A stretch of DNA of 64,000 nt from Ruminiclostridium hungatei (GCF_002051585.1 NZ_MZGX01000023.1:1-64000); one strand, 5' to 3'. Shown: positions 23,354-32,770, counted from the first letter of the stretch. Notes: generated by a model from the letters alone, not told the origin. Program-made: numbers and translations.

Positions 23354-24487
23354 TTAGGAGTATTTTATACCTTTTGCATACACAGCCTCTATGTTCAAAT
23401 CCCTGTCACAGATTACACAATCCGCATCCTTGCCGGGCTCCAGGCTGCCCTTGTACTTTTGGATTTTCAAAACCGAGGCCGGATTTTTTGTAATAAAGGA
23501 TATTGCGGTCTCTATTGGAATGCCCTTTTCCTTAATCGCCACCTTTATTTCCTCAAATAATATTCCTGTTAAAACCGTGTCTGAGGACACGAGCTTTCCC
23601 TGGGGGTCAAAAACAGGAACGCTGCCGTATGCATCGGAACTCAAGGTTACCCTGCCAATTTCCGCGCCTGTATCCACCAGCTTTTTCAAGGCATCATAGC
23701 TTGCTATGCATTCAGGGTCTTCCCTGGTTGGTATAAAGCCCGCCGTCAGATCAATATATCCGCCTTTTTGCAGATAGCTGCAGGCCTGCTGGAAAAGCAT
23801 CCCTGTGCGGTTTACATGTGTGGGGAGAAAGTGGGCGGCAGGTATCCGGGTTTCGGTCAGCATTCTGAACAGGTAATCCAGTCCCGCTTCACCCAGTCCC
23901 ATGTGAAAATGTACAAGCCCCGCCTTGTCAGACAGCAGTGCCCCGTTTCTTGCCTGGGCTGCTATTCTTGCAAGTTCGTCAAAGGTGGGCTGAAAGGCTC
24001 TGTGGTCCTCCAGGCATATTTCACCCACACCGATTATTTTGTCCACGAAAACAATATCGCTCTGAATGCTTCCTGTCAGGGTTATAACCGGCACCTGGTA
24101 GGAGCCTGTGTACATGTAAGTGGTCAGGCCTCCGGCTTCGAGCTTTTTCGCCTGGGCATACAGACCTGCGACACTTCTGGTGACTCCGTCGGTTCCAAGC
24201 ACCCCAACTACCGTGGTAATTCCGGTCTTAAGGATGTCGGCGGCTTCCGCCGGAGCTATCCGGGTTGAGAAGCCACCCTCCCCGCCGCCTCCGGTAATAT
24301 GCACATGCAGGTCTATAAAGCCCGGCAGAATAATCTTGTCCCCACAGTCCACAACCTCAATCTGGTCAAACATGGCAGCATCAATTGAATTTTTAACCGC
24401 AGCTATCTTGTCGAAACAAAAAAGGATATCCTTTTTGCCCAGGAAATCAGGCGAGTAAATGGAAGCCGCCTTCAAAAGTGTAAACAT
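23354..24487 (-). CDS. iadA: Isoaspartyl dipeptidase (beta-aspartyl peptidase)
   Basis: 377 aa, amidohydrolase superfamily. Hydrolyses dipeptides with a beta-linked aspartate, which arise from damaged proteins. Metal ligands are visible: FIDLHVHITGGGGEGG (HxH), the VGEICLEDH region, HFHMG, LPTHVNRT and the late Asp in VTLSSDAYGSVP. ATG 24487 is chosen because GGAGGGG lies 3 bp before it. It follows the ABC-transporter ATPase gene by 39 bp, so it is likely translated from the same message. This suggests that the transporter and the peptidase serve one scavenging pathway. Confidence 0.93.
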   Translation of the reverse strand: MFTLLKAASIYSPDFLGKKDILFCFDKIAAVKNSIDAAMFDQIEVVDCGDKIILPGFIDLHVHITGGGGEGGFSTRIAPAEAADILKTGITTVVGVLGTDGVTRSVAGLYAQAKKLEAGGLTTYMYTGSYQVPVITLTGSIQSDIVFVDKIIGVGEICLEDHRAFQPTFDELARIAAQARNGALLSDKAGLVHFHMGLGEAGLDYLFRMLTETRIPAAHFLPTHVNRTGMLFQQACSYLQKGGYIDLTAGFIPTREDPECIASYDALKKLVDTGAEIGRVTLSSDAYGSVPVFDPQGKLVSSDTVLTGILFEEIKVAIKEKGIPIETAISFITKNPASVLKIQKYKGSLEPGKDADCVICDRDLNIEAVYAKGIKYS

Positions 24488-24526
24488 ATACCCCTCCATA
24501 ATTTACAGCAGGAGGAATACCGCCTC

Positions 24527-25249
24527 CTACAGCACTTTGCTTAAAAACTCTTTTGTACGCTCATTTGCGGGATTTGAGAAAATTTCTTCAGGACTTCCCT
24601 CTTCCTTTACACTTCCCTCATCCATAAAGAGCACCCTTGTTCCAACCTCCCTGGCAAAACCCATTTCATGGGTTACCACTACCATGGTCATACCCTCGGA
24701 GGCCAGTTCCTTCATGACTTCCAAAACCTCCCCCACCATTTCAGGGTCAAGAGCCGAGGTGGGCTCGTCAAACAGCATTACGTCGGGGGACATGGCCAAT
24801 GCCCTGACAATGGCTATTCTCTGTTTCTGTCCTCCCGAAAGCTGAGCAGGATAATTATCTGCTTTTTCTTCAAGGCCTATACGCTTCAAAAGTGCCAGAG
24901 CATTTCTTTCTGCCTGCTTGGGCTTTTCATTTTTGAGTTTGACCGGTGCCAGAGTTATATTTTCCAATACCGTAAGGTGTGGAAAAAGGTTGAAGTTCTG
25001 AAAAACCATCCCCATTTTCTGCCTTAGCTTGTTTATATCATTCCTTTTATCGGTGATATTGATACCTTCAAATATAATTTCACCGTCACTGGGCTGCTCC
25101 AAAAGGTTAAGGCATCTGAGGAAGGTGCTCTTGCCCGAGCCGCTTGGCCCGATGACCACAATCACCTCGCCTTTTTTAATGCTGACCTCCACCCCTCTTA
25201 GTACATGGAGCTTTCCGAATCTTTTATGAAGATTTTTCACCTTAATCAC
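24527..25249 (-). CDS. Polar amino-acid ABC transporter, ATP-binding subunit
   Basis: 240 aa, GlnQ/HisP type. Walker A is GPSGSGKST (~33-41), signature motif [10 protein letters not shown], Walker [20 protein letters not shown], then the [12 protein letters not shown] switch His. The start codon overlaps the end of the permease gene by 8 bp, so the two are translationally coupled. It powers uptake of a polar amino acid or small peptide. The substrate cannot be told from this subunit. Confidence 0.95.
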   Translation of the reverse strand: MIKVKNLHKRFGKLHVLRGVEVSIKKGEVIVVIGPSGSGKSTFLRCLNLLEQPSDGEIIFEGINITDKRNDINKLRQKMGMVFQNFNLFPHLTVLENITLAPVKLKNEKPKQAERNALALLKRIGLEEKADNYPAQLSGGQKQRIAIVRALAMSPDVMLFDEPTSALDPEMVGEVLEVMKELASEGMTMVVVTHEMGFAREVGTRVLFMDEGSVKEEGSPEEIFSNPANERTKEFLSKVL

Positions 25250-25907
25250 TGGTACGCAGCCTCCTTTCAGCTATGCCAAGCACTCTTGAACAGGTAAATG
25301 TCAGTATGAAATAAATCACGGCAGTTACCAGCAAGGGTTCAAAGGGCCGGTAAATAGCTGTTTTCACTATGTCGGCACTTCTCATCAATTCAACTATACC
25401 AATAACGGACAGTATGGAGGATTCTTTTATGACCACTATGAACTCATTACCCAGAGCGGGCAGAATATTCTTAATTGCCTGGGGTATGATTATATATCTC
25501 ATGGATTGGCCTGCTGTGAAGCCCAGAGATCGGGCCGCCTCCATCTGGCCCTTGTCAACAGCCTGAATGCCCGCTCTGATAATTTCTGCAACATAAGCTC
25601 CGCTGTTTACAGAAAGCGCAATGACACCCGGAATAAATCTGGCCATATCAAGCCCCAGCACCTTGAAATCGGGAATCTGTATCAGGTAGAAAAAAATCAA
25701 GGCCTGCACCAGAATGGGCGTTCCTCGAATAAATTCAATATATGCCGTTGCGGCAACCCTGAAGGCCCGGTTTCCTGATATCTTCATCAGGGCCAGAAGA
25801 GTGCCTATGACAACACCTGCTATAACAGTCAGAAATGCTATCAATACAGTGTTGACAGTGCCTGTCAAAAAATAGTATGAGTAATCGGATAAAAAACCAA
25901 AGTCCAA
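25242..25907 (-). CDS. Polar amino-acid ABC transporter, permease subunit
   Basis: 221 aa with about five membrane helices. It has the HisM/GlnP-type signature: [18 protein letters not shown] near the N-terminus and the EAA loop [34 protein letters not shown] that docks on the ATPase. There is one permease gene, so the transporter should contain a homodimer. It sits between the binding-protein gene and the ATPase gene. A hairpin (25970-26012) upstream separates it from the binding-protein gene. Confidence 0.95.
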   Translation of the reverse strand: MDFGFLSDYSYYFLTGTVNTVLIAFLTVIAGVVIGTLLALMKISGNRAFRVAATAYIEFIRGTPILVQALIFFYLIQIPDFKVLGLDMARFIPGVIALSVNSGAYVAEIIRAGIQAVDKGQMEAARSLGFTAGQSMRYIIIPQAIKNILPALGNEFIVVIKESSILSVIGIVELMRSADIVKTAIYRPFEPLLVTAVIYFILTFTCSRVLGIAERRLRTSD

Positions 25908-25969
25908 AATATTTCCCTCCTGCGAAAAATTTCACATAATTACTATTCCAAAATTGCCATACAAAATCA

Positions 25970-26012
25970 GGGCTGTTTTAAAGTCAAAAGCAATTGACCT
26001 GATAAACAGCCC
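25970..26012 (-). terminator. Partial terminator/attenuator between binding-protein and permease genes
   Basis: GGGCTGTTT pairs with AAACAGCCC, followed on the minus strand by TGATTTTG, a weak T tract. It would let more binding protein than permease be made from one promoter, a common pattern in ABC operons. Confidence 0.55.
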
Positions 26013-26035
26013 CTTTGATATGGTATAACAAAGTA

Positions 26036-26845
26036 TTATTTTTCTTCAGTTGTCACATTCATCTCATTGGCTTCCTGCACAAACTTGTCGATGGAGCCTT
26101 CTTTCATAAGCCTGTCCAGAGTTTGGTCGATAAGCTTTACAAGATCGGTATTTCCCTTCCTTACTGCAATTGCAGATCCGCCTGTATCTTCTTTTACTGC
26201 AATATCCGTCAGGGCAAGGTCATTGTTATTCCTGACATATCCGTTGGCCACAGGCAATTCCACCACCAGTGCGTCAATTTTCCTGTTTTTCAGTTCCATT
26301 ACAAGGTCGGGAATTTTGCCCAGGGAAATCAGATTGGCATCCATTATCTGTTCTTTTGCAATCTTCTCCTGCACCGTTCCAAGCTGTGCCCCAACCTTCT
26401 TTCCCTTGAGGTCGTCTATGGATTTCAGCTTTTCCTTATCCCCGGTCCTCACCATTATGCCCTGCTTTGCCTCATAATATATCTTGGAAAAATCAACGGC
26501 CTTTCTTCTTTCCTCATCAGGATTCATACCTGCAATAACTATGTCAACCTTGTTTGTATTCAGGGCAGCCAGAAGTCCGTCGAAACCCATGTCCACAATT
26601 TCAAGCTGTACGCCCAGGTCTTTTGAAATTTCCTTTGCTATGGATATGTCAATACCAACTATGGTATCCTTTCCGTCAAGCATTGTATGATATTCATAGG
26701 GAGCATAATCGGCGCTTGTGCCGATAACAAGCTTTCCGCTTTTTTCTATCTTCTTCATTGTGGCTCCGTCCCCGCATGCGGCCACAGAAACAGCAAGTGC
26801 AGCCACCATGGTCAGACTTAAAGCCTTCTTAAAAATCCCTTTCAT
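26036..26845 (-). CDS. Amino-acid ABC transporter substrate-binding lipoprotein
   Basis: 269 aa. The lipoprotein signal KKALSLTMVAALAVSVAAC ends in a VAAC lipobox. The mature SBP_bac_3 domain starts GKLVIGTSADYAPYEYH, then IVGIDISIAKEISKDLG, GFDGLLAALNTNKVDIVIAGM and GKKVGAQLGTVQE, typical of cluster-3 polar amino-acid receptors. ATG 26845 is preferred, with GGAGGGG 10 bp upstream. The protein would be anchored outside the membrane and hand its ligand to the permease. First gene of the probable operon, with a good promoter upstream. Confidence 0.95.
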   Translation of the reverse strand: MKGIFKKALSLTMVAALAVSVAACGDGATMKKIEKSGKLVIGTSADYAPYEYHTMLDGKDTIVGIDISIAKEISKDLGVQLEIVDMGFDGLLAALNTNKVDIVIAGMNPDEERRKAVDFSKIYYEAKQGIMVRTGDKEKLKSIDDLKGKKVGAQLGTVQEKIAKEQIMDANLISLGKIPDLVMELKNRKIDALVVELPVANGYVRNNNDLALTDIAVKEDTGGSAIAVRKGNTDLVKLIDQTLDRLMKEGSIDKFVQEANEMNVTTEEK

Positions 26846-26889
26846 TTTTTGATACCCCTCCAAAATGATTTATTTATCTCATGTGAAAT

Positions 26890-26918
26890 ATTATAAAATA
26901 TAATGCATAAAAATTCAA
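26890..26918 (-). promoter_or_regulatory. Promoter of the amino-acid ABC transporter operon
   Basis: On the minus strand TTGAAT, 17 bp, TATAAT, ending 45 bp before the start codon of the binding protein. Confidence 0.65.
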
Positions 26919-27028
26919 TATCATGTATAAATATTTTGTTGAAAAATGTCGTTTTTTAGTTTATTACAGTATTATTTTACCACATTACTATAATAAATCA
27001 AAATTGCTGTGCCAGTTAATAAAGTTCC

Positions 27029-27115
27029 GGCAGGATAAAGTTTGCAAGTCCCGGGAGGATAAGTTTGCGAATAACTCTGAGGACGACTTTTACCAGATAC
27101 TCCCCATGGCATTTT
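27029..27115 (+). repeat. Three imperfect tandem repeats in the gap before the L,D-transpeptidase gene
   Basis: The 353-bp gap 26846-27198 holds the transporter promoter and this patch. GGCAGGATAAAGTTTGC, GGGAGGATAAGTTTGC and GAGGACGACTTTTACC follow one another at about 26-bp steps. In one frame they read RQDKVCKS, REDKFANN, SEDDFYQI, but the frame has no credible start. It may be a decayed coding fragment. The rest of the gap is AT-rich and featureless. Confidence 0.35.
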
Positions 27116-27198
27116 GATAAAAAGTGGTAATTATTATCCTCCTCCATTAGTAGAATGTATATATCGAATTTTATTTTAAATCAAGGATGGACAAAATC

Positions 27199-28254
27199 AT
27201 GTGTAAAAGATTTTTATTGATTGGCACCCTGGTTATGGCTCTGACTCTGCAAAGTACAGCGGTAAGCTTTGCAGAAGGTATAACCCTGCAGGATTCAGAA
27301 AGTTATGATACTCAGGCAGCAAGTGCCGGCGGACAGCAGTTTGAGCAGTTGAGTCCCGAAGAACTCAGGCAGCTTGCGGAAGAGCTGGCGAAAGAAACAG
27401 AGAACCTGAAAAAAGAACAGGAGCAACTGGTAAAGGATCGTGAGCAGCTAAAAAAAGAACAGAGTCAGCTAAAACTTGACCAGGAGCTGTTAAAGAAGAG
27501 CCAGGAACTGCTGAAAAAGGACCAGGAGCAATTGAAGCAGGACCGTGAGAAGCTGCAGATTCAAGAAAAGCGGAAACAGCTTGCCGCAGAGCTCACCGCC
27601 AGTACATATCTGAAATACCTGAAACAGTTGGGCTACTACAAAACCACCTCAAAAGATGAAGCCCTGAACAAAAGAAATGCACTGCTGCTTTTTCAGAGTG
27701 ACCACAATATGAGCCTCACGGGAGCCTGGGACAACGCTACCGAGGATATGCTCATAAACAGGCTTGTAAGCAAAAGCATGTCCTATGCCGATAAAGTATC
27801 CGCCACTCCCACAACCGGTAAGTGGATAGTTGTAAACAAGACAAAAAGAATCCTGACCCTATATCAGGACACCAGGGTGATTAAGAAATATCCTGTGGCC
27901 GTAGGTAATCCGCATACCCTTACCAAATCGGGGAAATTTTATATAAACATCAAAATAATTGACCCTGACTGGGGTGGAGGCGGCTTTGCCAAGCCGGTAA
28001 AGGGGGGCACACCGGAGAATCCCCTGGGCAGCCGCTGGATGGGTATAAACCGGACAGACGGGTCCTATGGGATACACGGCACCAATTCCTTCTATTCAAT
28101 AGGCAAGTTTGTCTCCCACGGCTGCATCAGAATGCAGAATTATTGTGTCGAAGAGCTGTTTCCGCTTGTGCCGGTAAAAGCGCCTGTATGGGTAGGTACC
28201 CAGGAGGAGCTGAAAAAATGGGGTATTACTCAGGATGCCTTTACTGCAAACTGA
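27199..28254 (+). CDS. Secreted L,D-transpeptidase (YkuD) with coiled-coil and peptidoglycan-binding-like region
   Basis: 351 aa. A signal peptide (FLLIGTLVMALTLQSTAVSFA) comes first. A long Glu/Lys/Gln-rich coiled coil (~50-140, repeating KKEQEQL/KKDQEQL heptads) follows, then a PG_binding_1-like segment (YLKQLGYY...NALLLFQSDHNMSLTGAWD). A C-terminal YkuD domain has YGIHGTNSF and the catalytic SHGCIRM. It makes or remodels 3-3 peptidoglycan crosslinks outside the membrane. ATG 27199 fits the AAGGATGG RBS better than ATG 27187. It is a single-gene unit transcribed away from the transporter operon. The coiled coil may give reach through the wall or mediate oligomerisation (inference). Confidence 0.93.
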   Translation: MCKRFLLIGTLVMALTLQSTAVSFAEGITLQDSESYDTQAASAGGQQFEQLSPEELRQLAEELAKETENLKKEQEQLVKDREQLKKEQSQLKLDQELLKKSQELLKKDQEQLKQDREKLQIQEKRKQLAAELTASTYLKYLKQLGYYKTTSKDEALNKRNALLLFQSDHNMSLTGAWDNATEDMLINRLVSKSMSYADKVSATPTTGKWIVVNKTKRILTLYQDTRVIKKYPVAVGNPHTLTKSGKFYINIKIIDPDWGGGGFAKPVKGGTPENPLGSRWMGINRTDGSYGIHGTNSFYSIGKFVSHGCIRMQNYCVEELFPLVPVKAPVWVGTQEELKKWGITQDAFTAN

Positions 28255-28363
28255 TGCTCTGAATTGCCAAATACTCTCAAATTCTTCCAGGCATACGGGA
28301 CCGCCAAAAAAATTTACAGGAATTACGCACTGTAAAATCTGCTTATCTATGCTAATATAAGTA

Positions 28364-28392
28364 TTGAATTTTCCATTTGCCTATGGTAAAAT
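28364..28392 (+). promoter_or_regulatory. Promoter of asd
   Basis: TTGAAT, 17 bp, TAAAAT, about 120 bp upstream of the asd start; no riboswitch-like fold was recognised in the leader. Confidence 0.55.
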
Positions 28393-28510
28393 ACACAATA
28401 CGAGAACAAATGTCAGTCATTGGCGGACATTTTGAAAAATTATAAATGTATGGCATATTATATTTATAATGAATGAAAGTAATAGAATACTTGGATTGGA
28501 GGCAGTTTTA

Positions 28511-29596
28511 ATGTCAAAGTTGAAGGTGGGTATTATTGGTGGAACCGGCATGGTTGGTCAAAGATTTATTTCTCTGCTAGACGACCATCCCTGGTTTGAG
28601 GTTGTTTCTATTGCTGCAAGTGAAAACTCTGCAGGTAAAACATATGAGAAAGCAGTGGGCAGCAGATGGAAAATGTCAACGCCGATGCCTGAAAGCGTTA
28701 AAGCTATTGTTGTTAAAAATGCAACGGAAGATATAAAGGAAATCTGTGCAGAAGTTGATTTCGTTTTCAGTGCAGTGGACATGAAAAAGGATGAAATAAA
28801 AAAGCTGGAGGAAGAATACGCTAAAAATGAAACTCCTGTAGTTTCAAACAATTCTGCCCACAGATGGACTCCTGATGTTCCAATGCTCATACCTGAAATA
28901 AACTCCGATCATATAAAGGTTATCGACAGCCAGAGAAAAAGGCTGGGAACTAAAAACGGCTTCATTGCGGTCAAGCCCAACTGCTCTATTCAGAGCTATG
29001 TTCCCGCACTGGCTCCACTGATGAAATACGGCATAAAAAATGTTGTAGCTTGTACTTATCAGGCTATATCAGGTGCAGGAAAGAATTTCACCGATTGGCC
29101 CGAGATGATTGATAATGTCATTCCCTATATTGGCGGCGAAGAGGAAAAAAGTGAGCAGGAACCGCTGAAAATATGGGGTACTGTTCAAAACGGAGAAATT
29201 GTAAAAGCTGCCGCTCCCCTGATTACCACACAGTGTATACGGGTTCCGGTAACAGACGGCCATTTGGCTGCAGTTTTTGTTTCCTTTGAAAACAAACCCT
29301 CCAGGGAAGAAATTTTAAAGCTGTGGGAAAGCTACAGCGGCGAGCCGCAGTCCCTTCAGCTTCCCAGCGCTCCAAAGCAGTTTGTGAAATATTTTGAGGA
29401 AGATAACAGACCGCAGACAAAGCTGGACAGAGACATAGAAAACGGCATGGGTATCACTGTCGGAAGGCTCCGCGAGGACAGTCTCTATGATTACAAGTTT
29501 GTCTGTCTCTCCCACAACACCGTGAGAGGCGCTGCAGGCGGAGCCGTGCTTATGGCCGAATACCTGAAGGCTGCGGGCTACATCCAGGCAAAATAA
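28511..29596 (+). CDS. asd: Aspartate-semialdehyde dehydrogenase (archaeal/fungal-type)
   Basis: 361 aa. NADPH-dependent reduction of aspartyl phosphate to aspartate semialdehyde, the branch point to lysine/diaminopimelate, threonine and methionine. The Rossmann start is VGIIGGTGMVGQRFISLL, the active-site cysteine is in VKPNCSIQSYVPAL, and the substrate region is TYQAISGAGKNF. It is the longer ~360-aa class rather than the 330-aa E. coli type. ATG 28511 has GGAGG 8 bp upstream; an upstream in-frame ATG (28469) has none. It is monocistronic with promoter and terminator. Confidence 0.95.
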   Translation: MSKLKVGIIGGTGMVGQRFISLLDDHPWFEVVSIAASENSAGKTYEKAVGSRWKMSTPMPESVKAIVVKNATEDIKEICAEVDFVFSAVDMKKDEIKKLEEEYAKNETPVVSNNSAHRWTPDVPMLIPEINSDHIKVIDSQRKRLGTKNGFIAVKPNCSIQSYVPALAPLMKYGIKNVVACTYQAISGAGKNFTDWPEMIDNVIPYIGGEEEKSEQEPLKIWGTVQNGEIVKAAAPLITTQCIRVPVTDGHLAAVFVSFENKPSREEILKLWESYSGEPQSLQLPSAPKQFVKYFEEDNRPQTKLDRDIENGMGITVGRLREDSLYDYKFVCLSHNTVRGAAGGAVLMAEYLKAAGYIQAK

Positions 29597-29650
29597 TGCC
29601 CTTTAACCGCAGCTCAAATTCATACAATTTATTTAAAACTGCCTGACAAA

Positions 29651-29710
29651 ACCGGGACGCTGATTAGGTGCAGCTATTCAGTGTCTTGGGTATTTAGTCC
29701 GGCTTTTTTT
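29651..29710 (+). terminator. Terminator of asd
   Basis: Nested stems: CCGG/CCGG outside and GACGCTGATTAG against CTATTCAGTGTC inside, followed by CTTTTTTT. Confidence 0.7.
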
Positions 29711-29819
29711 ATTGTTCCATATAGTGTATAATTTATTATGTTAATGTTCATCGATCTACTAATGAATCAGCCCACTGTTATGATATTAGCAGGGATTAAT
29801 ACACATAAGGAGAACTACT

Positions 29820-32279
29820 ATGAGCATAAAACCTGATTTTACAGGCCAATACTCATCCATTCAGGGTGAACTTCTGGTATGTGAGGGTGACAGGGCATCC
29901 TCAATAGTATTATTGCTTAAGGGGAAAATAGATGTATTCCTGTCTCCCTTTGACGATATTTTCACCAAGGACCAGTTACTGATTTCCAGGAGCTGCCGTT
30001 TGTTTACACTTGATCAAAACACATTTTTAAGTATTAATGATGTTATAAGAAGCGGTCAAAATTCCTTCAGCCTTCTGGCAAAGGATGTGTGCAACCTATA
30101 CTGTTTTCCTGCAGATTCCTCAGCGGGGATAAAAAATATTATTTCCACCCAGAAGGACTATTCAGCCTACCTTGTCTCTTCGCTGGCCACTTTGATTGAT
30201 TTGAGCCATACTGCATATCAGAAGCTTCTTCCCATATGTCATAACATTGATGCTCTGACTCAGAATCTAATGCTCTACTTCTGGGCAATAAGGGATAAGT
30301 TCTATTTCAGCTACACTCCTGATATAGAATTGCTGAAAACTTATCAAAGTACATATGAGGACTTGAAAAATGAAGGCTATAAATTTTTCCCTCTGGACGG
30401 GGATACCGTCCTGACCCGCAATATAGCCGCTCCTGCGGCGGATTCTCCCGATTTGGACAATGCGGGCATTGATTACTATACAAGTTTATTGAATGTACCC
30501 ATGGACAGCCGTAAAAACTTTTTCAACAGCAACAGCTATGTATGCGAGTATCATATTCAAAAAGGCTCCGAGATACTGGATTCAATAATATTTGAAATAA
30601 AGAATATTTTTTCGTCATTATGCAAAAATATGGAGCTTCTCTATTTGTCACCTGAAAACCTGCTCTCCTCTTATGGCAGGATTACCGCCGATTCCAGAGA
30701 GGATAAGGAAGCTGCCCGCAATATACTGAATATACTGACTCAGGCCATAAATATTACCAGTCAATGCATAGACAAGCTTCAAAATGAATTTGACACCTTC
30801 ACCAACATTGACAAGACGGAATTTTCACGTCTTCTGGACGGTGTACGAGCCAAGGCATCAATCAGCCCCGGCTCTTCAGATCCGGCAAATCCGGAAGTGG
30901 GTTCCGAGCTGCCCAGAGAGCTGGAAAACAGCCTGGAAAAAATCATGCACTACTGCAACAGCTCCCAGGACAGGATTGACAGCATGAACAGAAGGCTGAG
31001 CCATTTCAGGGCCCTAAAGGACAAAACCTCCTCCGACCCGGAAGTCAGGGAGCTGCGCGCCTCAATAACCAAGGACTTCTTTGTGCTCTATGAAGAGGCC
31101 TTCAGGAAGACCCAGGAAGATAATGATTGTCCCAAGCTTATAAGCATGTTCTTGAATTTCGGCTACATGGACGAGCGCCTTGTCACCGTAGATCAGGCTA
31201 TCACGCTGTACAGGCTTTGCGACAAGGAATACAACTGCTCCGACTTCTCGGTCTACACCTCAAAAAAATGGCTGGAAATGATACATCAAAATAAAAAAGA
31301 ACCTTCAATAAATGATTTTGGCCAGGATTATTTTGATGTGTTCAGAGACATGAAAAAGAGAAAGCTGGTTTCCGATGCCGATAAACCCGCCTATGACCGT
31401 GATGTAAAAGCAAAGGTGGGCTTTGAGATAAATAATATGCTAAAAACCAACCAGAAGGTTTGCCATGGTCATATCAGCAGCTATTTCCCCGTACTGCACA
31501 AGGACATAATAGCACGTGATCTGGAAAGAGCAGTAGTTACGCCGAACAAGCTGCAGCAGGCAATCAACAACCTGCTGTCGGTGGATTTCTCCATATTCTA
31601 CAGGGAAATCTGGTACAAAAATGACGCCAGGGGAATTGAAAAGGAACCCATCATGAAGGAGGTGCGCCCTGATATAATAATAGTTCCCACCTTCGGGTCC
31701 AGGGTATCCATGTGGCAGGAAATTACCGGGAAGGCAAGAAATACTCCCGGAAGGTTTATTGTGCCCGCCTTTACTGATGAAAATATTTCAGAGCTGATTC
31801 TGAAGTTGGTAGGTTCCTTCCGCTGGGAGCTTTGCAGAACCATGATGGGAGTGGCCTGGAATGACATTACCGAGAAATCTCTCACTTCGGAATACACCGA
31901 TTATATACAGTTTTTCAAAAAGAACCACGATCTGACTGAAGATGCAAAAGAAAAGATAAAGGTACAGATACAGAAGAACAGAAATGTCATGAGGGACATC
32001 TTCACCAGCGACTACGAAACCTGGATAAACTATGAATCACGAGGTATATTGCGCCTTAACAAGCTGGCGCGCTCCATCCTTTTCCGCTACTGCCCGCCTC
32101 CAAAGGAGATGCGGGATACGTTGGCGAAACAGCCGGCTTTTTCAGACCTTTTGAGCCAGATGAATATTTCCAGGGCAAAAACCGCCAAATCCCTTACAGC
32201 CAAGTATTCCAAGCTATTTAAAAATGAGCCTGTAGACAAGGATATGGAAGTGAACCTGGCGTTTTACAGGGACATGTAG
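29820..32279 (+). CDS. Large protein with degenerate cyclic-nucleotide-binding fold, function unknown
   Basis: 819 aa with AAGGAG before ATG. Residues ~15-110 look like a cNMP-binding beta-roll: GELLVCEGDRASSIVLLLKGKIDVFLSP matches the EGD...G.V pattern, but the phosphate-binding Arg-Ala cassette is not visible, so ligand binding is doubtful. The remaining ~700 residues are mostly helical and rich in charged residues, and have no transmembrane helix, signal peptide or HTH. Near 600-700 comes IIVPTFGSRVSMWQEITGKAR, then RFIVPAFTDENISEL, LVGSFRWELCRTMMG and ESRGILRLNKLARSILFRYCPPP. I cannot assign a function. It stands alone between asd and a bidirectional terminator. A sensory or scaffold role is a guess. 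Confidence 0.85.
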   Translation: MSIKPDFTGQYSSIQGELLVCEGDRASSIVLLLKGKIDVFLSPFDDIFTKDQLLISRSCRLFTLDQNTFLSINDVIRSGQNSFSLLAKDVCNLYCFPADSSAGIKNIISTQKDYSAYLVSSLATLIDLSHTAYQKLLPICHNIDALTQNLMLYFWAIRDKFYFSYTPDIELLKTYQSTYEDLKNEGYKFFPLDGDTVLTRNIAAPAADSPDLDNAGIDYYTSLLNVPMDSRKNFFNSNSYVCEYHIQKGSEILDSIIFEIKNIFSSLCKNMELLYLSPENLLSSYGRITADSREDKEAARNILNILTQAINITSQCIDKLQNEFDTFTNIDKTEFSRLLDGVRAKASISPGSSDPANPEVGSELPRELENSLEKIMHYCNSSQDRIDSMNRRLSHFRALKDKTSSDPEVRELRASITKDFFVLYEEAFRKTQEDNDCPKLISMFLNFGYMDERLVTVDQAITLYRLCDKEYNCSDFSVYTSKKWLEMIHQNKKEPSINDFGQDYFDVFRDMKKRKLVSDADKPAYDRDVKAKVGFEINNMLKTNQKVCHGHISSYFPVLHKDIIARDLERAVVTPNKLQQAINNLLSVDFSIFYREIWYKNDARGIEKEPIMKEVRPDIIIVPTFGSRVSMWQEITGKARNTPGRFIVPAFTDENISELILKLVGSFRWELCRTMMGVAWNDITEKSLTSEYTDYIQFFKKNHDLTEDAKEKIKVQIQKNRNVMRDIFTSDYETWINYESRGILRLNKLARSILFRYCPPPKEMRDTLAKQPAFSDLLSQMNISRAKTAKSLTAKYSKLFKNEPVDKDMEVNLAFYRDM

Positions 32280-32308
32280 CTTCCAGAAAAATAACACACA
32301 GATAAAAA

Positions 32309-32340
32309 GGGCTGCTGAAACTCTACAAATTCAGCAGCCC
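32309..32340. terminator. Bidirectional terminator between convergent genes
   Basis: GGGCTGCTGAA pairs perfectly with TTCAGCAGCCC. It separates the 819-aa gene (plus) from ridA (minus). An AAAAA run precedes it, giving a T tract for minus-strand transcripts. Confidence 0.7.
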
Positions 32341-32389
32341 CACTTATTTTTTATGCTTTTTCCTCAACACCCGGGCAGACCCAGGCAGG

Positions 32390-32770
32390 TCATATTACTG
32401 CAACGCATTCGATCTCTATCAGCACGTCCTTGGGCAGTCTGGCAACTTCCACACAGGACCTTGCAGGAAAACTGCCTGTAAAGTACTTCTTATAAACCTC
32501 GTTTATAGCAGCAAAATCATTCATATCCTTAATAAATACCGTGGTCTTTACCACATTTTCAAGTCCCGCTCCCGCGCCGGCAAGCACTTGGGCAAGATTC
32601 TCAAGGGCCCGTTCCGCCTGTTTGACAACTCCGCCGGCAACCACTTCCCCGCTCACAGGGTCAACAGGTATGGCTCCGGAGGTGTATATAAAGTTTCCGC
32701 ACCTGATTGCCTGTGAATACGGTCCTATTGCAGCAGGCGCCTTGTCTGTGGTTATTGTTTCAATTTTCAT
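32390..32770 (-). CDS. ridA: RidA family enamine/imine deaminase
   Basis: 126 aa, full length for YjgF/YER057c/UK114 proteins. Motifs are TTDKAPAAIGPYSQAI, FIYTSGAIPVDPVSG, and the C-terminal PARSCVEVARLPKDVLIEIECVA with the conserved Arg that binds the substrate carboxylate and the catalytic Glu. It hydrolyses reactive 2-aminoacrylate-type intermediates formed by PLP enzymes. AAGGAGAGAAGGAC precedes the ATG. It lies 40 bp downstream of proA on the same strand, so co-transcription is likely. Confidence 0.95.
   Translation of the reverse strand: MKIETITTDKAPAAIGPYSQAIRCGNFIYTSGAIPVDPVSGEVVAGGVVKQAERALENLAQVLAGAGAGLENVVKTTVFIKDMNDFAAINEVYKKYFTGSFPARSCVEVARLPKDVLIEIECVAVI

Noticed and set aside
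26923-27117. 64-codon plus-strand open frame
   Set aside because: No RBS and no recognisable protein features beyond the short tandem repeat; listed only as a repeat.
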